Source: Muribaculaceae bacterium | GTDB lineage: Bacteria; Bacteroidota; Bacteroidia; Bacteroidales; Muribaculaceae | Length of the DNA: 64,000 nt | Direction of reading: 5' to 3' | Assembly (NCBI GenBank): GCA_910573745.1 | Contig: CAJSYI010000007.1 | Location: forward strand, 1 to 64,000 | Shown here: piece by piece, positions 8,967-16,494 of the stretch | Position numbering within the stretch: the first letter of the stretch is position 1 | Layout: every line of letters begins with the position of its first letter | The notes under the pieces: generated by a model | Databases searched by the model: none | What the model saw: the letters and a program-made list of their open reading frames with translations, nothing else | Told to the model about the DNA's origin: nothing | Translations under genes and position numbers: made by a program

Positions 8967-11795
8967 TCAGCGGATGATGAAGGTCTTGCCGTTGATGATG
9001 TATACGCCCTTGTCGAGGTTGTCGAGGTCTTCGGCCTTTCCGTTGCGTATCACGCTTACGCCGTTGATGTCATATACGTTGTAGACAGCTTCCTTGTCCA
9101 TTCCTACGGACACCACGCCTACGGGGCGGATTGACCAGAAGAACTTCATGGCGGTTGCCATTACCTGAGAGCCGTCTTCCTTGACGCCGATGATGGACCC
9201 TGCCGGGATTTCCCATGTGTAGTCGCCGGGCTTGTTACCGTCGATTTTTTCATCGAGCGTTATCATCAGGCAGTCGGGGGAGTTGGTGGCCGCGAGGTAC
9301 TGCATCTGGCGGTTGTCGCGGTCTTCGTCATTGTAGAAGTACGACATTGTGATGCCGCCGTTGACGCGCTTAAGCTCGGTGTATCCTTCAGGAGCGTTGA
9401 GATAGAGCGTGTAGAGCTCGTTTACAGTGTCTCCGTTTGTCGGCTCGGTGGTGCATTCGATTTCCCCGGTCTTGGTTTCAGCCAAGTTGATCGTGAACTC
9501 GATGCCATTGTTGAACTTGCCCTCTGAGTTGCTGGTTGCGCCTGCAGGGAACGACACTTTGTATGTGCCCTTCTGCGTGGGGAACTGGAAGTCGATGAGG
9601 AAACGCTTGTTGGTCTCAGACCATGAGGTGCGTGCGTACTTCACCGAGTTGTCGGGATACGTTACTTTTGAGTAGATCATCTTCAGGCCGGAGACGCTGT
9701 CGTCAAACTTCACATAGATGTGTGAGAGGTTGTAGAGCGTGGCGTCGTTGGCGATTTCCTTGTCGGCCGTGGAAAGAGTGTAGCTCATGTCAGTTTTCTC
9801 GCCGCCCTTCACGTTGTAGGTGAGTTCGAAGCCGTTGGTGTAGTATTCTTTGCCGTCGCCGTCGACATATTTGAATGAGCCTTTGGGAACGGTGAGCTTG
9901 TATGTTCCGGGGGTGGTGTAGACTTCGTAGAAAGGACAGAATATGTAGGAATTGTTGGCCGAAACGGTGGGTTCGTATTCGTCCACGGTGTTGTCGGGAA
10001 GAGTTACCGTGAACTTCACGTTATTGCCGCCTTCGGGGCAGAGATACATCCAGTAGGCTCCGAGCTCCGGGGATTCGAACTCTACGCCGTCGAATGCGAG
10101 AATCTCGCCTTCAGCCGGGGTGATTGTCGGGCGTGTGTTGGTGTATGTCTTGTCGGCTACTCCACCGCCTCTTATGGTATAAGTGTAGGTAAGCTCAGGA
10201 TTGGTGTACCAGATTGTGGGAGTGTCCTCTGAACGGAACACCATTGTGCCTGCAGGGATGTTTACTACGTATTTGCCCGGGTCGGAGAACACGTGGTCGT
10301 CGGTTATGACGAGTTTGTACTGTATCAGGTCGGTGGAAGGCGCAGCCGAAGACTTGAAGTTGAGCTTTACGGGCTCACCGTTGTCTTTTGTTACTGTGCC
10401 GTAGGCATGTGGCTTCACGCTTGCGCCGCCGTAGATCGTATTGCCTTGTGCATCCTTGTTGCTGAAGCGGAGGTTGAAGAATTCGAGTTCGTTGAGGTTG
10501 GATTCGGTGGCAGGGTTGACAGTGAAAAAGTTTGCAGGCACTGTAGTGTAAGTGCGCAAGTCTTTCACTATTACCGTCTTGGTGAAAGCCTCATTGGGAT
10601 TGCCGTCCACAGTGAAGGCTCCGGCAGGAATCGAGAACGTGTATTCGCCGGGGATGTTTATGTCAGTGGTGCTGGTGCCTCTGCAGTTGAATTTGAAGCC
10701 AGGGAGCTTTTCTACCTCACCTGTGGTGAAGTTGTACTCAGTGGCCTGGATTATCTCTCCGGTTACGTTGTAGTCCTCGGGGCCGGTGATTGTGGCCAGC
10801 GGCCTTTTTACCACATTGACGAGCGCGCCGTCCTCAATCATGCCGAACATCATTGAGAGAGCCTGTATTGTATTGTCTGTGCCCAATGGAACGCGTGACT
10901 GGGAATCTTTCCCTGAATACCATACGATTCTGTCGGCTACGCCTGTAGGCGTCTGGCTGTTGCCTGTGATTGTGTAGACGATTGATATGGCCTGGTTGGT
11001 GTAGAAGCTGTTTCCGCTTTCGCTTTGTAGGCGGATTGTGCCCTCGGGAATCGACAAGGTGTATTTTCCCGCTTCTGCAAAGCTTGTGCCTGCCGGTATC
11101 GTTGCCTTGTAGCCTAATCTTGAAGTTGTGGTTGAAGCGCCTTTTACTTCGCACACGATGGCCTCGCCGCCTTCACGGGTGAGGGTCGCCTTTGTGGCCG
11201 GGTTGATTCCGATCTGGGAATAGATGCGCTCATTGGCATCGTTGACGTTGTTCATCGTGAAGGTTATCTCTTCAATCTTGTCGGTCGGGATTGCGGGGTC
11301 CGGGTTGAAGGAGAAGCCGAAGTCCGTCGGGATGTAGTTGCGGTTGTCGGCTACTGTGAAGACTACCGAGAATGCATCGTTGGGCACTCCGTCTACAGTG
11401 AAGGAAGCTTCCGGGATGTTTACTGTGTAGCTTCCGGGAACGTCTGTTCCGTATGTTTCCTTGGAACAGCTGAACTGGATTCCGGGTTTCGGGACTGCCA
11501 CGTATTGGTTTTTGTCGTAGTCGTATTCGGATACGGCCGGTTGACTGATGGAGCCTTGGTAAGTGTAACCATCGGGCCCGGCAACGGAAACTTTGAAGCC
11601 GTCCTTGACTTCGACGGTCTCTCCGTTTTCAAGCATGCCGAACACTCTTCCGAGCTTGGTGACTGTCATGTTGCTGATTGGCTGTTTTGACGGGAAACCA
11701 GTGCCTGAATACCATTTGATCTGAGAGGATACGTCGGCGCCGAAGCATAGAATCGCCGCCGAGACCATCAGGATGGTGATAAATAATTTCTTCAT
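8967..11795 (-). CDS. Secreted repeat protein with T9SS-like C-terminal tail
   Basis: Start chosen at MKKLFITILMVSAAILCFGA, which gives a signal peptide and 942 residues; the open frame extends 34 codons further upstream but those residues run into the promoter. The body holds about seven copies of a beta module ending in the pattern G-x-Y-x-x-x-I-P-x-G, for example YTVNIPEASF, YTLSIPEGTI, YTFSIPAGAF, YVVNIPAGTM, YKLTVPKGSF, YKVSFPAGAT and YTWEIPAGSI. Two longer units share FGMxEDGxxV at their starts. The end (GVYIINGKTFIIR) is a shortened T9SS-like tail. Function unknown; a fibrous or adhesive surface protein is a guess. It is the first gene of the four-gene minus-strand run and the only one with a clear promoter. 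Confidence 0.7.
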   Translation of the reverse strand: MKKLFITILMVSAAILCFGADVSSQIKWYSGTGFPSKQPISNMTVTKLGRVFGMLENGETVEVKDGFKVSVAGPDGYTYQGSISQPAVSEYDYDKNQYVAVPKPGIQFSCSKETYGTDVPGSYTVNIPEASFTVDGVPNDAFSVVFTVADNRNYIPTDFGFSFNPDPAIPTDKIEEITFTMNNVNDANERIYSQIGINPATKATLTREGGEAIVCEVKGASTTTSRLGYKATIPAGTSFAEAGKYTLSIPEGTIRLQSESGNSFYTNQAISIVYTITGNSQTPTGVADRIVWYSGKDSQSRVPLGTDNTIQALSMMFGMIEDGALVNVVKRPLATITGPEDYNVTGEIIQATEYNFTTGEVEKLPGFKFNCRGTSTTDINIPGEYTFSIPAGAFTVDGNPNEAFTKTVIVKDLRTYTTVPANFFTVNPATESNLNELEFFNLRFSNKDAQGNTIYGGASVKPHAYGTVTKDNGEPVKLNFKSSAAPSTDLIQYKLVITDDHVFSDPGKYVVNIPAGTMVFRSEDTPTIWYTNPELTYTYTIRGGGVADKTYTNTRPTITPAEGEILAFDGVEFESPELGAYWMYLCPEGGNNVKFTVTLPDNTVDEYEPTVSANNSYIFCPFYEVYTTPGTYKLTVPKGSFKYVDGDGKEYYTNGFELTYNVKGGEKTDMSYTLSTADKEIANDATLYNLSHIYVKFDDSVSGLKMIYSKVTYPDNSVKYARTSWSETNKRFLIDFQFPTQKGTYKVSFPAGATSNSEGKFNNGIEFTINLAETKTGEIECTTEPTNGDTVNELYTLYLNAPEGYTELKRVNGGITMSYFYNDEDRDNRQMQYLAATNSPDCLMITLDEKIDGNKPGDYTWEIPAGSIIGVKEDGSQVMATAMKFFWSIRPVGVVSVGMDKEAVYNVYDINGVSVIRNGKAEDLDNLDKGVYIINGKTFIIR

Positions 11796-11855
11796 AAGAT
11801 AAAGTTGTAGAAATGTTGAATATGATGTTATGTTTGAAATTGCACAAATTCGCCC

Positions 11856-11885
11856 CAAAGTTAGCACATTCCAATTGATATTCAA
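11856..11885 (-). promoter_or_regulatory. Promoter of the secreted-protein cluster
   Basis: On the minus strand TTG is followed by 19 nt and TAACTTTG, the Bacteroidota housekeeping pattern. The -7 box lies about 60 nt upstream of the chosen start codon. Confidence 0.7.
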
Positions 11886-11941
11886 TGAATGACACATAAG
11901 AATTTATGTTAAATGTTGTTTCATTGCAGTGAATCAGTGTT

Positions 11942-12061
11942 TTAGGGTGCGTTCGAGGGCTCTTGTGGTTTTTACAGGCGGTTTTACAGTGATTTCCAAG
12001 GCTTGGAAAGCCCTGTGAAACTGCCTGTAAAAATCAGAATAAAAATTCAAACACACTCTTA
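11942..12061. repeat. Inverted-repeat intergenic element, copy A
   Basis: About 120 bp forming one imperfect palindrome: TTTTTACAGGCGGTTTTACAG on the left mirrors CTGTGAAACTGCCTGTAAAAA on the right around CCAAG-GCTTGG. The right end reads, on the minus strand, AAGAGTGTGTTTGAATTTTT, which recurs near-identically in copies at 43.5 kb and 55.6 kb. It has no coding capacity and fills most of the gap between the cargo cluster and ribD. Confidence 0.75.
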
Positions 12062-12184
12062 TGAAAGGCGGGAAAGGGCGTTAGAATTCCGAACACGTTC
12101 TTGGCTTGCAACATCCGGCCTCGGTTTCCGTTTCTTGGATGAGGCATTTTTACATATGCTTTGTGGTCATACTGTGATTGTTGA

Positions 12185-13186
12185 ATGGAGAATTACGATG
12201 ATAGCATAAAGAAGGCCGATGTGCGGTTTATGGCGCGGGCTCTTCAGCTGGCGGCCCACGGCGCGGGCTTCGTCAGCCCCAATCCGATGGTGGGGGCGGT
12301 GATTGTGGCTCCCGGCGGCCGCATCATAGGCGAGGGATGGCACCGGCGCTTCGGCGGCCCGCATGCCGAGGTCAATGCGGTGGACTCGGTTTCGGAAGCC
12401 GACAGGGGGCTTTTGCGGGAAAGCTCCATTTATGTCTCGCTTGAGCCATGCTCCCACTATGGCAAGACACCGCCATGCGCAGCCCTGCTTGCCCGATGCG
12501 GCTTCAGGCGCGTCGTCGTGGCCTGCGGCGACCCGAACCCTAAAGTCGCCGGAAGGGGCATCGCCATGCTCCGCGAGGCGGGATGCGAAGTGGAGACGGG
12601 TGTGCTTGAAGAAGAGGCGAGGCGGCTCAACCGGCGTTTCATGACGGCGCAGACCAAAGGGCGTCCGTGGATACAGCTCAAGTGGGCCGAAAGCCTCGAC
12701 GGCTTCATCGGAGGGCTTGACGCTGGCGGGAATCCGCAGCCCGTCAGGCTGTCGTCGGCCACCGGGAGCGTGTGGATGCACAGGGAGCGGGCCATGGCCG
12801 ACGCCATCGTGGTTGGCTCCGGGACTGCCCTCTCGGACCGTCCGGCTCTTACCGTCCGCCTTTGGCCGGGGCGCATGCCGCTCAGGGTGGTGGCCGACCG
12901 CCGGGGACGTGTTGACCTCCGGTCGCTGTTCCCCGACGGGAACGCGGTGAGGATAGGCGCAGACGGGGAGACTCTCCGTGAGGCCATGGAAAGGCTGCTT
13001 GCGGACTGTGGCGTCGGCTCGGTCATGGTCGAGGGCGGAGCCGAACTCCTGGGGGCGTTCATCTGTGAAGGCCTTTTCGACGAGGTGCGCATAGAGCGCA
13101 GCCCGAAAAAGCTCGGCCGCGGCGTTGCCGCTCCGGCTATCGGATGCGCCCCGGGAGTCGGGATTACAGAAGTTAAAAATGGATAA
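12185..13186 (+). CDS. ribD: Riboflavin biosynthesis bifunctional deaminase/reductase RibD
   Basis: 333 residues, somewhat shorter than typical RibD. The N-terminal deaminase domain has the zinc and catalytic motif HAE at 60-62 and PCSHYGKTPPC at 88-98. A dihydrofolate-reductase-like domain follows from about 145 (IQLKWAESLDGFIG) and ends with VMVEGGAELLGAFI. Both halves are intact, so it should convert the GTP-derived diaminopyrimidine to the ribitylamino product in two steps. It stands alone without other rib genes, and no FMN riboswitch is seen in its leader. The ATG lies 123 nt beyond repeat element A. Confidence 0.93.
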   Translation: MENYDDSIKKADVRFMARALQLAAHGAGFVSPNPMVGAVIVAPGGRIIGEGWHRRFGGPHAEVNAVDSVSEADRGLLRESSIYVSLEPCSHYGKTPPCAALLARCGFRRVVVACGDPNPKVAGRGIAMLREAGCEVETGVLEEEARRLNRRFMTAQTKGRPWIQLKWAESLDGFIGGLDAGGNPQPVRLSSATGSVWMHRERAMADAIVVGSGTALSDRPALTVRLWPGRMPLRVVADRRGRVDLRSLFPDGNAVRIGADGETLREAMERLLADCGVGSVMVEGGAELLGAFICEGLFDEVRIERSPKKLGRGVAAPAIGCAPGVGITEVKNG

Positions 13187-13244
13187 AAATGGGCCGTGGC
13201 GCAAATTCCGGTGCCATGATGCCGGATATTTTACCAAATTATGC

Positions 13245-13252
13245 TAATTTTG
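13245..13252 (+). promoter_or_regulatory. Possible -7 promoter box upstream of the DUF6242 gene
   Basis: TAATTTTG matches TAnnTTTG and lies about 100 nt upstream of the next start. No TTG is seen at the usual distance upstream. Confidence 0.35.
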
Positions 13253-13347
13253 CAGGTTGAAACGCTACGCATTTGGGTCAGCACGGGTTGTGCCGATTGT
13301 GCAGGCGACAGAATAACGACGTATAAACCATAATAAGGAACGTATCA

Positions 13348-14892
13348 GTGAAGACTTCATCAAGACGACTGAATACATATATGAGGCGTGTGGCCGCAGC
13401 GTTTGCTGCCTTGGCCGCGTGCGGGCTTATCGGGGCCTGCAATGCCAAGGACGAGCCCGCCAGCGGCTCGCAGACCCAGGTGGCGACCGACGTCAATGCC
13501 GTGGCCATAACATCCTTCAGCCTCCAGGCCGACAAGGATGTGATGTCGGGGCTTGACTCGGTGTTTTTCTCAATAGACACGAAGAACGGCATCATCTTCA
13601 ATGCCGATTCCCTCCCGAAGGGAACCGACGTGAAGAAGCTGAAGACAAAGATACAGTTCTACAACGCCGTCTCCGTGGCGGAATACACGATGGAGAACGG
13701 AACGCACCGCACAGGAACGTCGGACTACCGCACGCAGCCCAACGACACGATAGACTTCACAGGCGACGTTTCGCTGAAAGTGGTGTCGGGCGACAGCAAG
13801 ACGCAGCTTACGTACCGTATAAAGGTCAATGTCCACAAGATGGATCCCGATTCGCTCGCATGGGCTGAGATGGCCGTGGCGAAGCTGCCTTCGCGCCTTG
13901 CCTCGCCACGCAGGCAGAAGACCGTGCAGTTCGCCTCCGGGGCGGCATGCCTCATAGAGGAGAGCGACGGGTCGTGGACTATGGCAAAGGCCACGGAGGA
14001 GTCTCCTGAATGGAGCAAGCAGCCCGTTGCCTTCGCCTTCACTCCTGACGTCCGCAGCTTTGCGGCTTCCGACGACGCTCTATATGTGCTTGACGACCAA
14101 GGGACGCTCCATTCATCACCTGACGGAGTGCAGTGGACTTCCACGGGAAAGAAATGGGTGGCGGTTACCGGCGGATATGCCGGCTACGTGCTCGGCATCG
14201 TCTCTGACGGCAACGGCATGCGCCACACTTCTTATCCTGCCGACGGCGCGCTTCCCGAATCGGCCCTCGAACCGGGTTTCCCCGTGTCTGGCTCCACGAC
14301 GGTCATCACCGTCGAGAACCGATGGGCGGAATGGCCTGCTGGAATCCTTTCGGGCGGCCGTGACGCCGAAGGGAACGTTTCCGGCGCGACATGGGCTTTC
14401 GACGGCTCTGTGTGGGCAAGAATCTCGGAGACTGCGGTGCCTGCCGTGGAAGGCGCGGTCATGGTGCCTTATTTCGCTTTCCGCAAGACTTCAGGCAGGT
14501 GGAAGCTCAACGAGTTCTCGGTGCTGATGCTTTTCGGCGGAAGGCTTGCCGACGGGTCCATGAACCGCAAGACCTACATCTCCTACGACAACGGCGTCAA
14601 CTGGCGCGAGGGCTCGCAGCAGCTTGTACTTCCCGACTTCATCCCTGCGGTATGGCTTGCCGACGCTGTGATAATGGAGAAGGAGATGAGCGGGTCGCTT
14701 TCAGGATGGGCCAAGATGCCCGCGCTGAGGCTTCCGGCAGGCGCGCGCGTGAAATACGAGACCGAAGGGGATGAAATCAGATGGGACTGCCCCTACATCT
14801 ATCTCTTCGGAGGCTTCGGTTCCGAGGGGGGGCTCAACGACTCCGTTTGGCGCGGTGCGCTGAACAGGCTCACTTTCAAGCCAATAATATAA
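13348..14892 (+). CDS. DUF6242-type lipoprotein
   Basis: 514 residues from a GTG start; an ATG at 13381 gives a cleaner signal peptide (MRRVAAAFAALAACGLIGAC) and may be the true start. Either way a lipobox Cys follows LIGA. The N-terminal domain (about 50-165) resembles the DUF6242 domain of Bacteroidales, and the rest forms a kelch- or propeller-like repeat region with FAASDDALYVLDDQGTLHSS and YIYLFGGFGSEGGLNDSVWR. Known relatives are uncharacterised envelope lipoproteins. It ends 10 nt before the porG-like gene and is probably cotranscribed with the envelope-assembly block. Confidence 0.7.
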   Translation: MKTSSRRLNTYMRRVAAAFAALAACGLIGACNAKDEPASGSQTQVATDVNAVAITSFSLQADKDVMSGLDSVFFSIDTKNGIIFNADSLPKGTDVKKLKTKIQFYNAVSVAEYTMENGTHRTGTSDYRTQPNDTIDFTGDVSLKVVSGDSKTQLTYRIKVNVHKMDPDSLAWAEMAVAKLPSRLASPRRQKTVQFASGAACLIEESDGSWTMAKATEESPEWSKQPVAFAFTPDVRSFAASDDALYVLDDQGTLHSSPDGVQWTSTGKKWVAVTGGYAGYVLGIVSDGNGMRHTSYPADGALPESALEPGFPVSGSTTVITVENRWAEWPAGILSGGRDAEGNVSGATWAFDGSVWARISETAVPAVEGAVMVPYFAFRKTSGRWKLNEFSVLMLFGGRLADGSMNRKTYISYDNGVNWREGSQQLVLPDFIPAVWLADAVIMEKEMSGSLSGWAKMPALRLPAGARVKYETEGDEIRWDCPYIYLFGGFGSEGGLNDSVWRGALNRLTFKPII

Positions 14893-14902
14893 CCACAAAG
14901 AT

Positions 14903-15595
14903 ATGGCTATGGCAATCATCCGGTTCATGACGGTTTCGCTCATCCTGCTCTTCGCGTCGGCGTTGCCGGCCAGGGCGCAGGAAGACTACCGCTTCGCTAT
15001 AGGCGGCGGTCTGGGCATGACCGGCTATCTGGGCGATGCCAACACGGCCAACCTCCTGAAGAACCCGAGCTGGGACGCAGAGGTGCTTTTCGACTACCTG
15101 ATTTCCCCGAGGCTCACCTTGCGCACGAATTTCTTCGCAGGCGGCCTGAGAGGCAATTCGGCACAGATGACCAACGTGTTCCCCAACGACGAGACCTACA
15201 AGTTCTCCACCACGTTCTATGAGCTGAGCGAAATGTTCCAGTTCAACTTCTTCAACTACGGGATGGGGGAGACCTACCGGAAGCTCAAACGCATCACGCC
15301 CTACATCACCGCCGGACTCGGCGTGCTCGGATGGTCGGCGGGGGGCCACGGCGGATTTTCGGTGGCGATTCCTCTTGGAGCAGGCGTGAAATACAAGCCA
15401 TCGCTCAGATGGAACCTCGGACTGGAGTTCCTGATGAAGAAGACCTTCTCCGACAAGCTCGACGGCCCGTTGCTTGCCGACCCGATAGGCATAAAAAGCA
15501 GTTTCATGAAGAACACCGACTGGTATTCCACGCTCACGTTCACCGTGAGCTACGAGTTCTCGCAGCGGTGTGCGGTGTGCAACTATAAAGATTAA
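14903..15595 (+). CDS. porG: PorG-like outer-membrane beta-barrel (DUF6089 family)
   Basis: 230 residues: a signal peptide ending ...ALPARA-QE, then alternating beta strands with aromatic ends (GGGLGMTGYLGDANTANLLK, YITAGLGVLGWSAGG) and a final Tyr/Phe-rich strand. This is the DUF6089 pattern. In Porphyromonas gingivalis PorG belongs to this family, is needed for type IX secretion and, as I recall, lies next to uppS, bamA and ompH genes just as here. The assignment therefore rests on both sequence type and context. The PorK/N ring and motor genes are not in the window. Alternative start codon three residues in. Confidence 0.7.
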   Translation: MAMAIIRFMTVSLILLFASALPARAQEDYRFAIGGGLGMTGYLGDANTANLLKNPSWDAEVLFDYLISPRLTLRTNFFAGGLRGNSAQMTNVFPNDETYKFSTTFYELSEMFQFNFFNYGMGETYRKLKRITPYITAGLGVLGWSAGGHGGFSVAIPLGAGVKYKPSLRWNLGLEFLMKKTFSDKLDGPLLADPIGIKSSFMKNTDWYSTLTFTVSYEFSQRCAVCNYKD

Positions 15596-15611
15596 GAACC
15601 TTCTTTTCGAT

Positions 15612-16394
15612 ATGGACATTCAGACGCAAAGCATCATCGACCGGCTCTCAGGCGCGCCTCTTCCCCGCCACATAGCCATTATCATGGACGGCAACGGGCG
15701 TTGGGCCAAACAGCGTTCCCTGCCGCGGAGCGCAGGGCATTACGAGGGGGTGACGAGCGTTCGCCGCGCCACCGAGCTTTGCTCCGACACCGGAGTCGGA
15801 TTCCTGACCCTCTATGCCTTCAGCACGGAGAACTGGAACCGCCCCCAAGAGGAGGTGGACACTCTGATGACCCTCATAGGAATGGCCATAGAGCGCGAGA
15901 CCCCCGACCTGGTCAGGAACAACGTGCGTCTGCGTCTGATAGGCGACATAGAGCGTATGCCCGCCGACGCGCGCGACCGTCTGGAGCGTTGCCGCCAGGC
16001 CACGTCGCATTGTTCCGGACTGACGCTTTCGCTGTGTCTGAGCTATTCTTCGAGGTGGGAGATTGCCGAGGCCGCACGCAGGCTTGCGCGCCTCGCGGCC
16101 GACGGCTCCATTTCCGCCGATGAGATAGGCGAAGAGGCTGTGGAGGCCGGGCTGGCGACTTCAGGAATGCCTGCCCCCGACCTTCTGATACGCACCGGAG
16201 GCGAGAAGCGTCTGAGCAATTTCCTCCTTTGGCAGGCTGCCTATGCCGAACTCTACTTCACCGACACGCTTTGGCCAGACTTCGGCAAGGAGGCCTTGGC
16301 CGACGCCATGGCAGATTTCCAGTGCCGCGAGCGGCGTTTCGGCCGGACGAGCGAACAGGTGGAGGCCGACACGGCCTTTCAGGCAGATTCCTGA
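15612..16394 (+). CDS. uppS: Isoprenyl transferase (undecaprenyl diphosphate synthase)
   Basis: 260 residues from the ATG of MDIQTQSIID; the open frame extends 14 codons upstream into the porG-like gene, but those residues are not part of the family. The catalytic motif MDGNGRWA is at 25-32, and the C-terminal signature RTGGEKRLSNFLLWQAAYAE is intact. The enzyme condenses isopentenyl units onto farnesyl diphosphate in cis, making the C55 carrier lipid for peptidoglycan and surface glycans. It sits between the T9SS barrel gene and bamA. Confidence 0.95.
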   Translation: MDIQTQSIIDRLSGAPLPRHIAIIMDGNGRWAKQRSLPRSAGHYEGVTSVRRATELCSDTGVGFLTLYAFSTENWNRPQEEVDTLMTLIGMAIERETPDLVRNNVRLRLIGDIERMPADARDRLERCRQATSHCSGLTLSLCLSYSSRWEIAEAARRLARLAADGSISADEIGEEAVEAGLATSGMPAPDLLIRTGGEKRLSNFLLWQAAYAELYFTDTLWPDFGKEALADAMADFQCRERRFGRTSEQVEADTAFQADS

Positions 16395-16494
16395 ACCAAG
16401 ACCCCGATCAACCGAGACATAATACCAAACGAACTATCATATTCCACCGAACCGACCGGGCCGACGATGCTCTCCGGCGGCCTTTAAGAAAAAG

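Noticed and set aside
12062-12184. FMN riboswitch before ribD
   Set aside because: None of the conserved FMN aptamer core could be found; the leader is short and follows a repeat element.
12167-13237. 356-residue open frame opposite ribD
   Set aside because: ribD is certain on the other strand; the antisense product is His/Arg/Pro-rich without domain.
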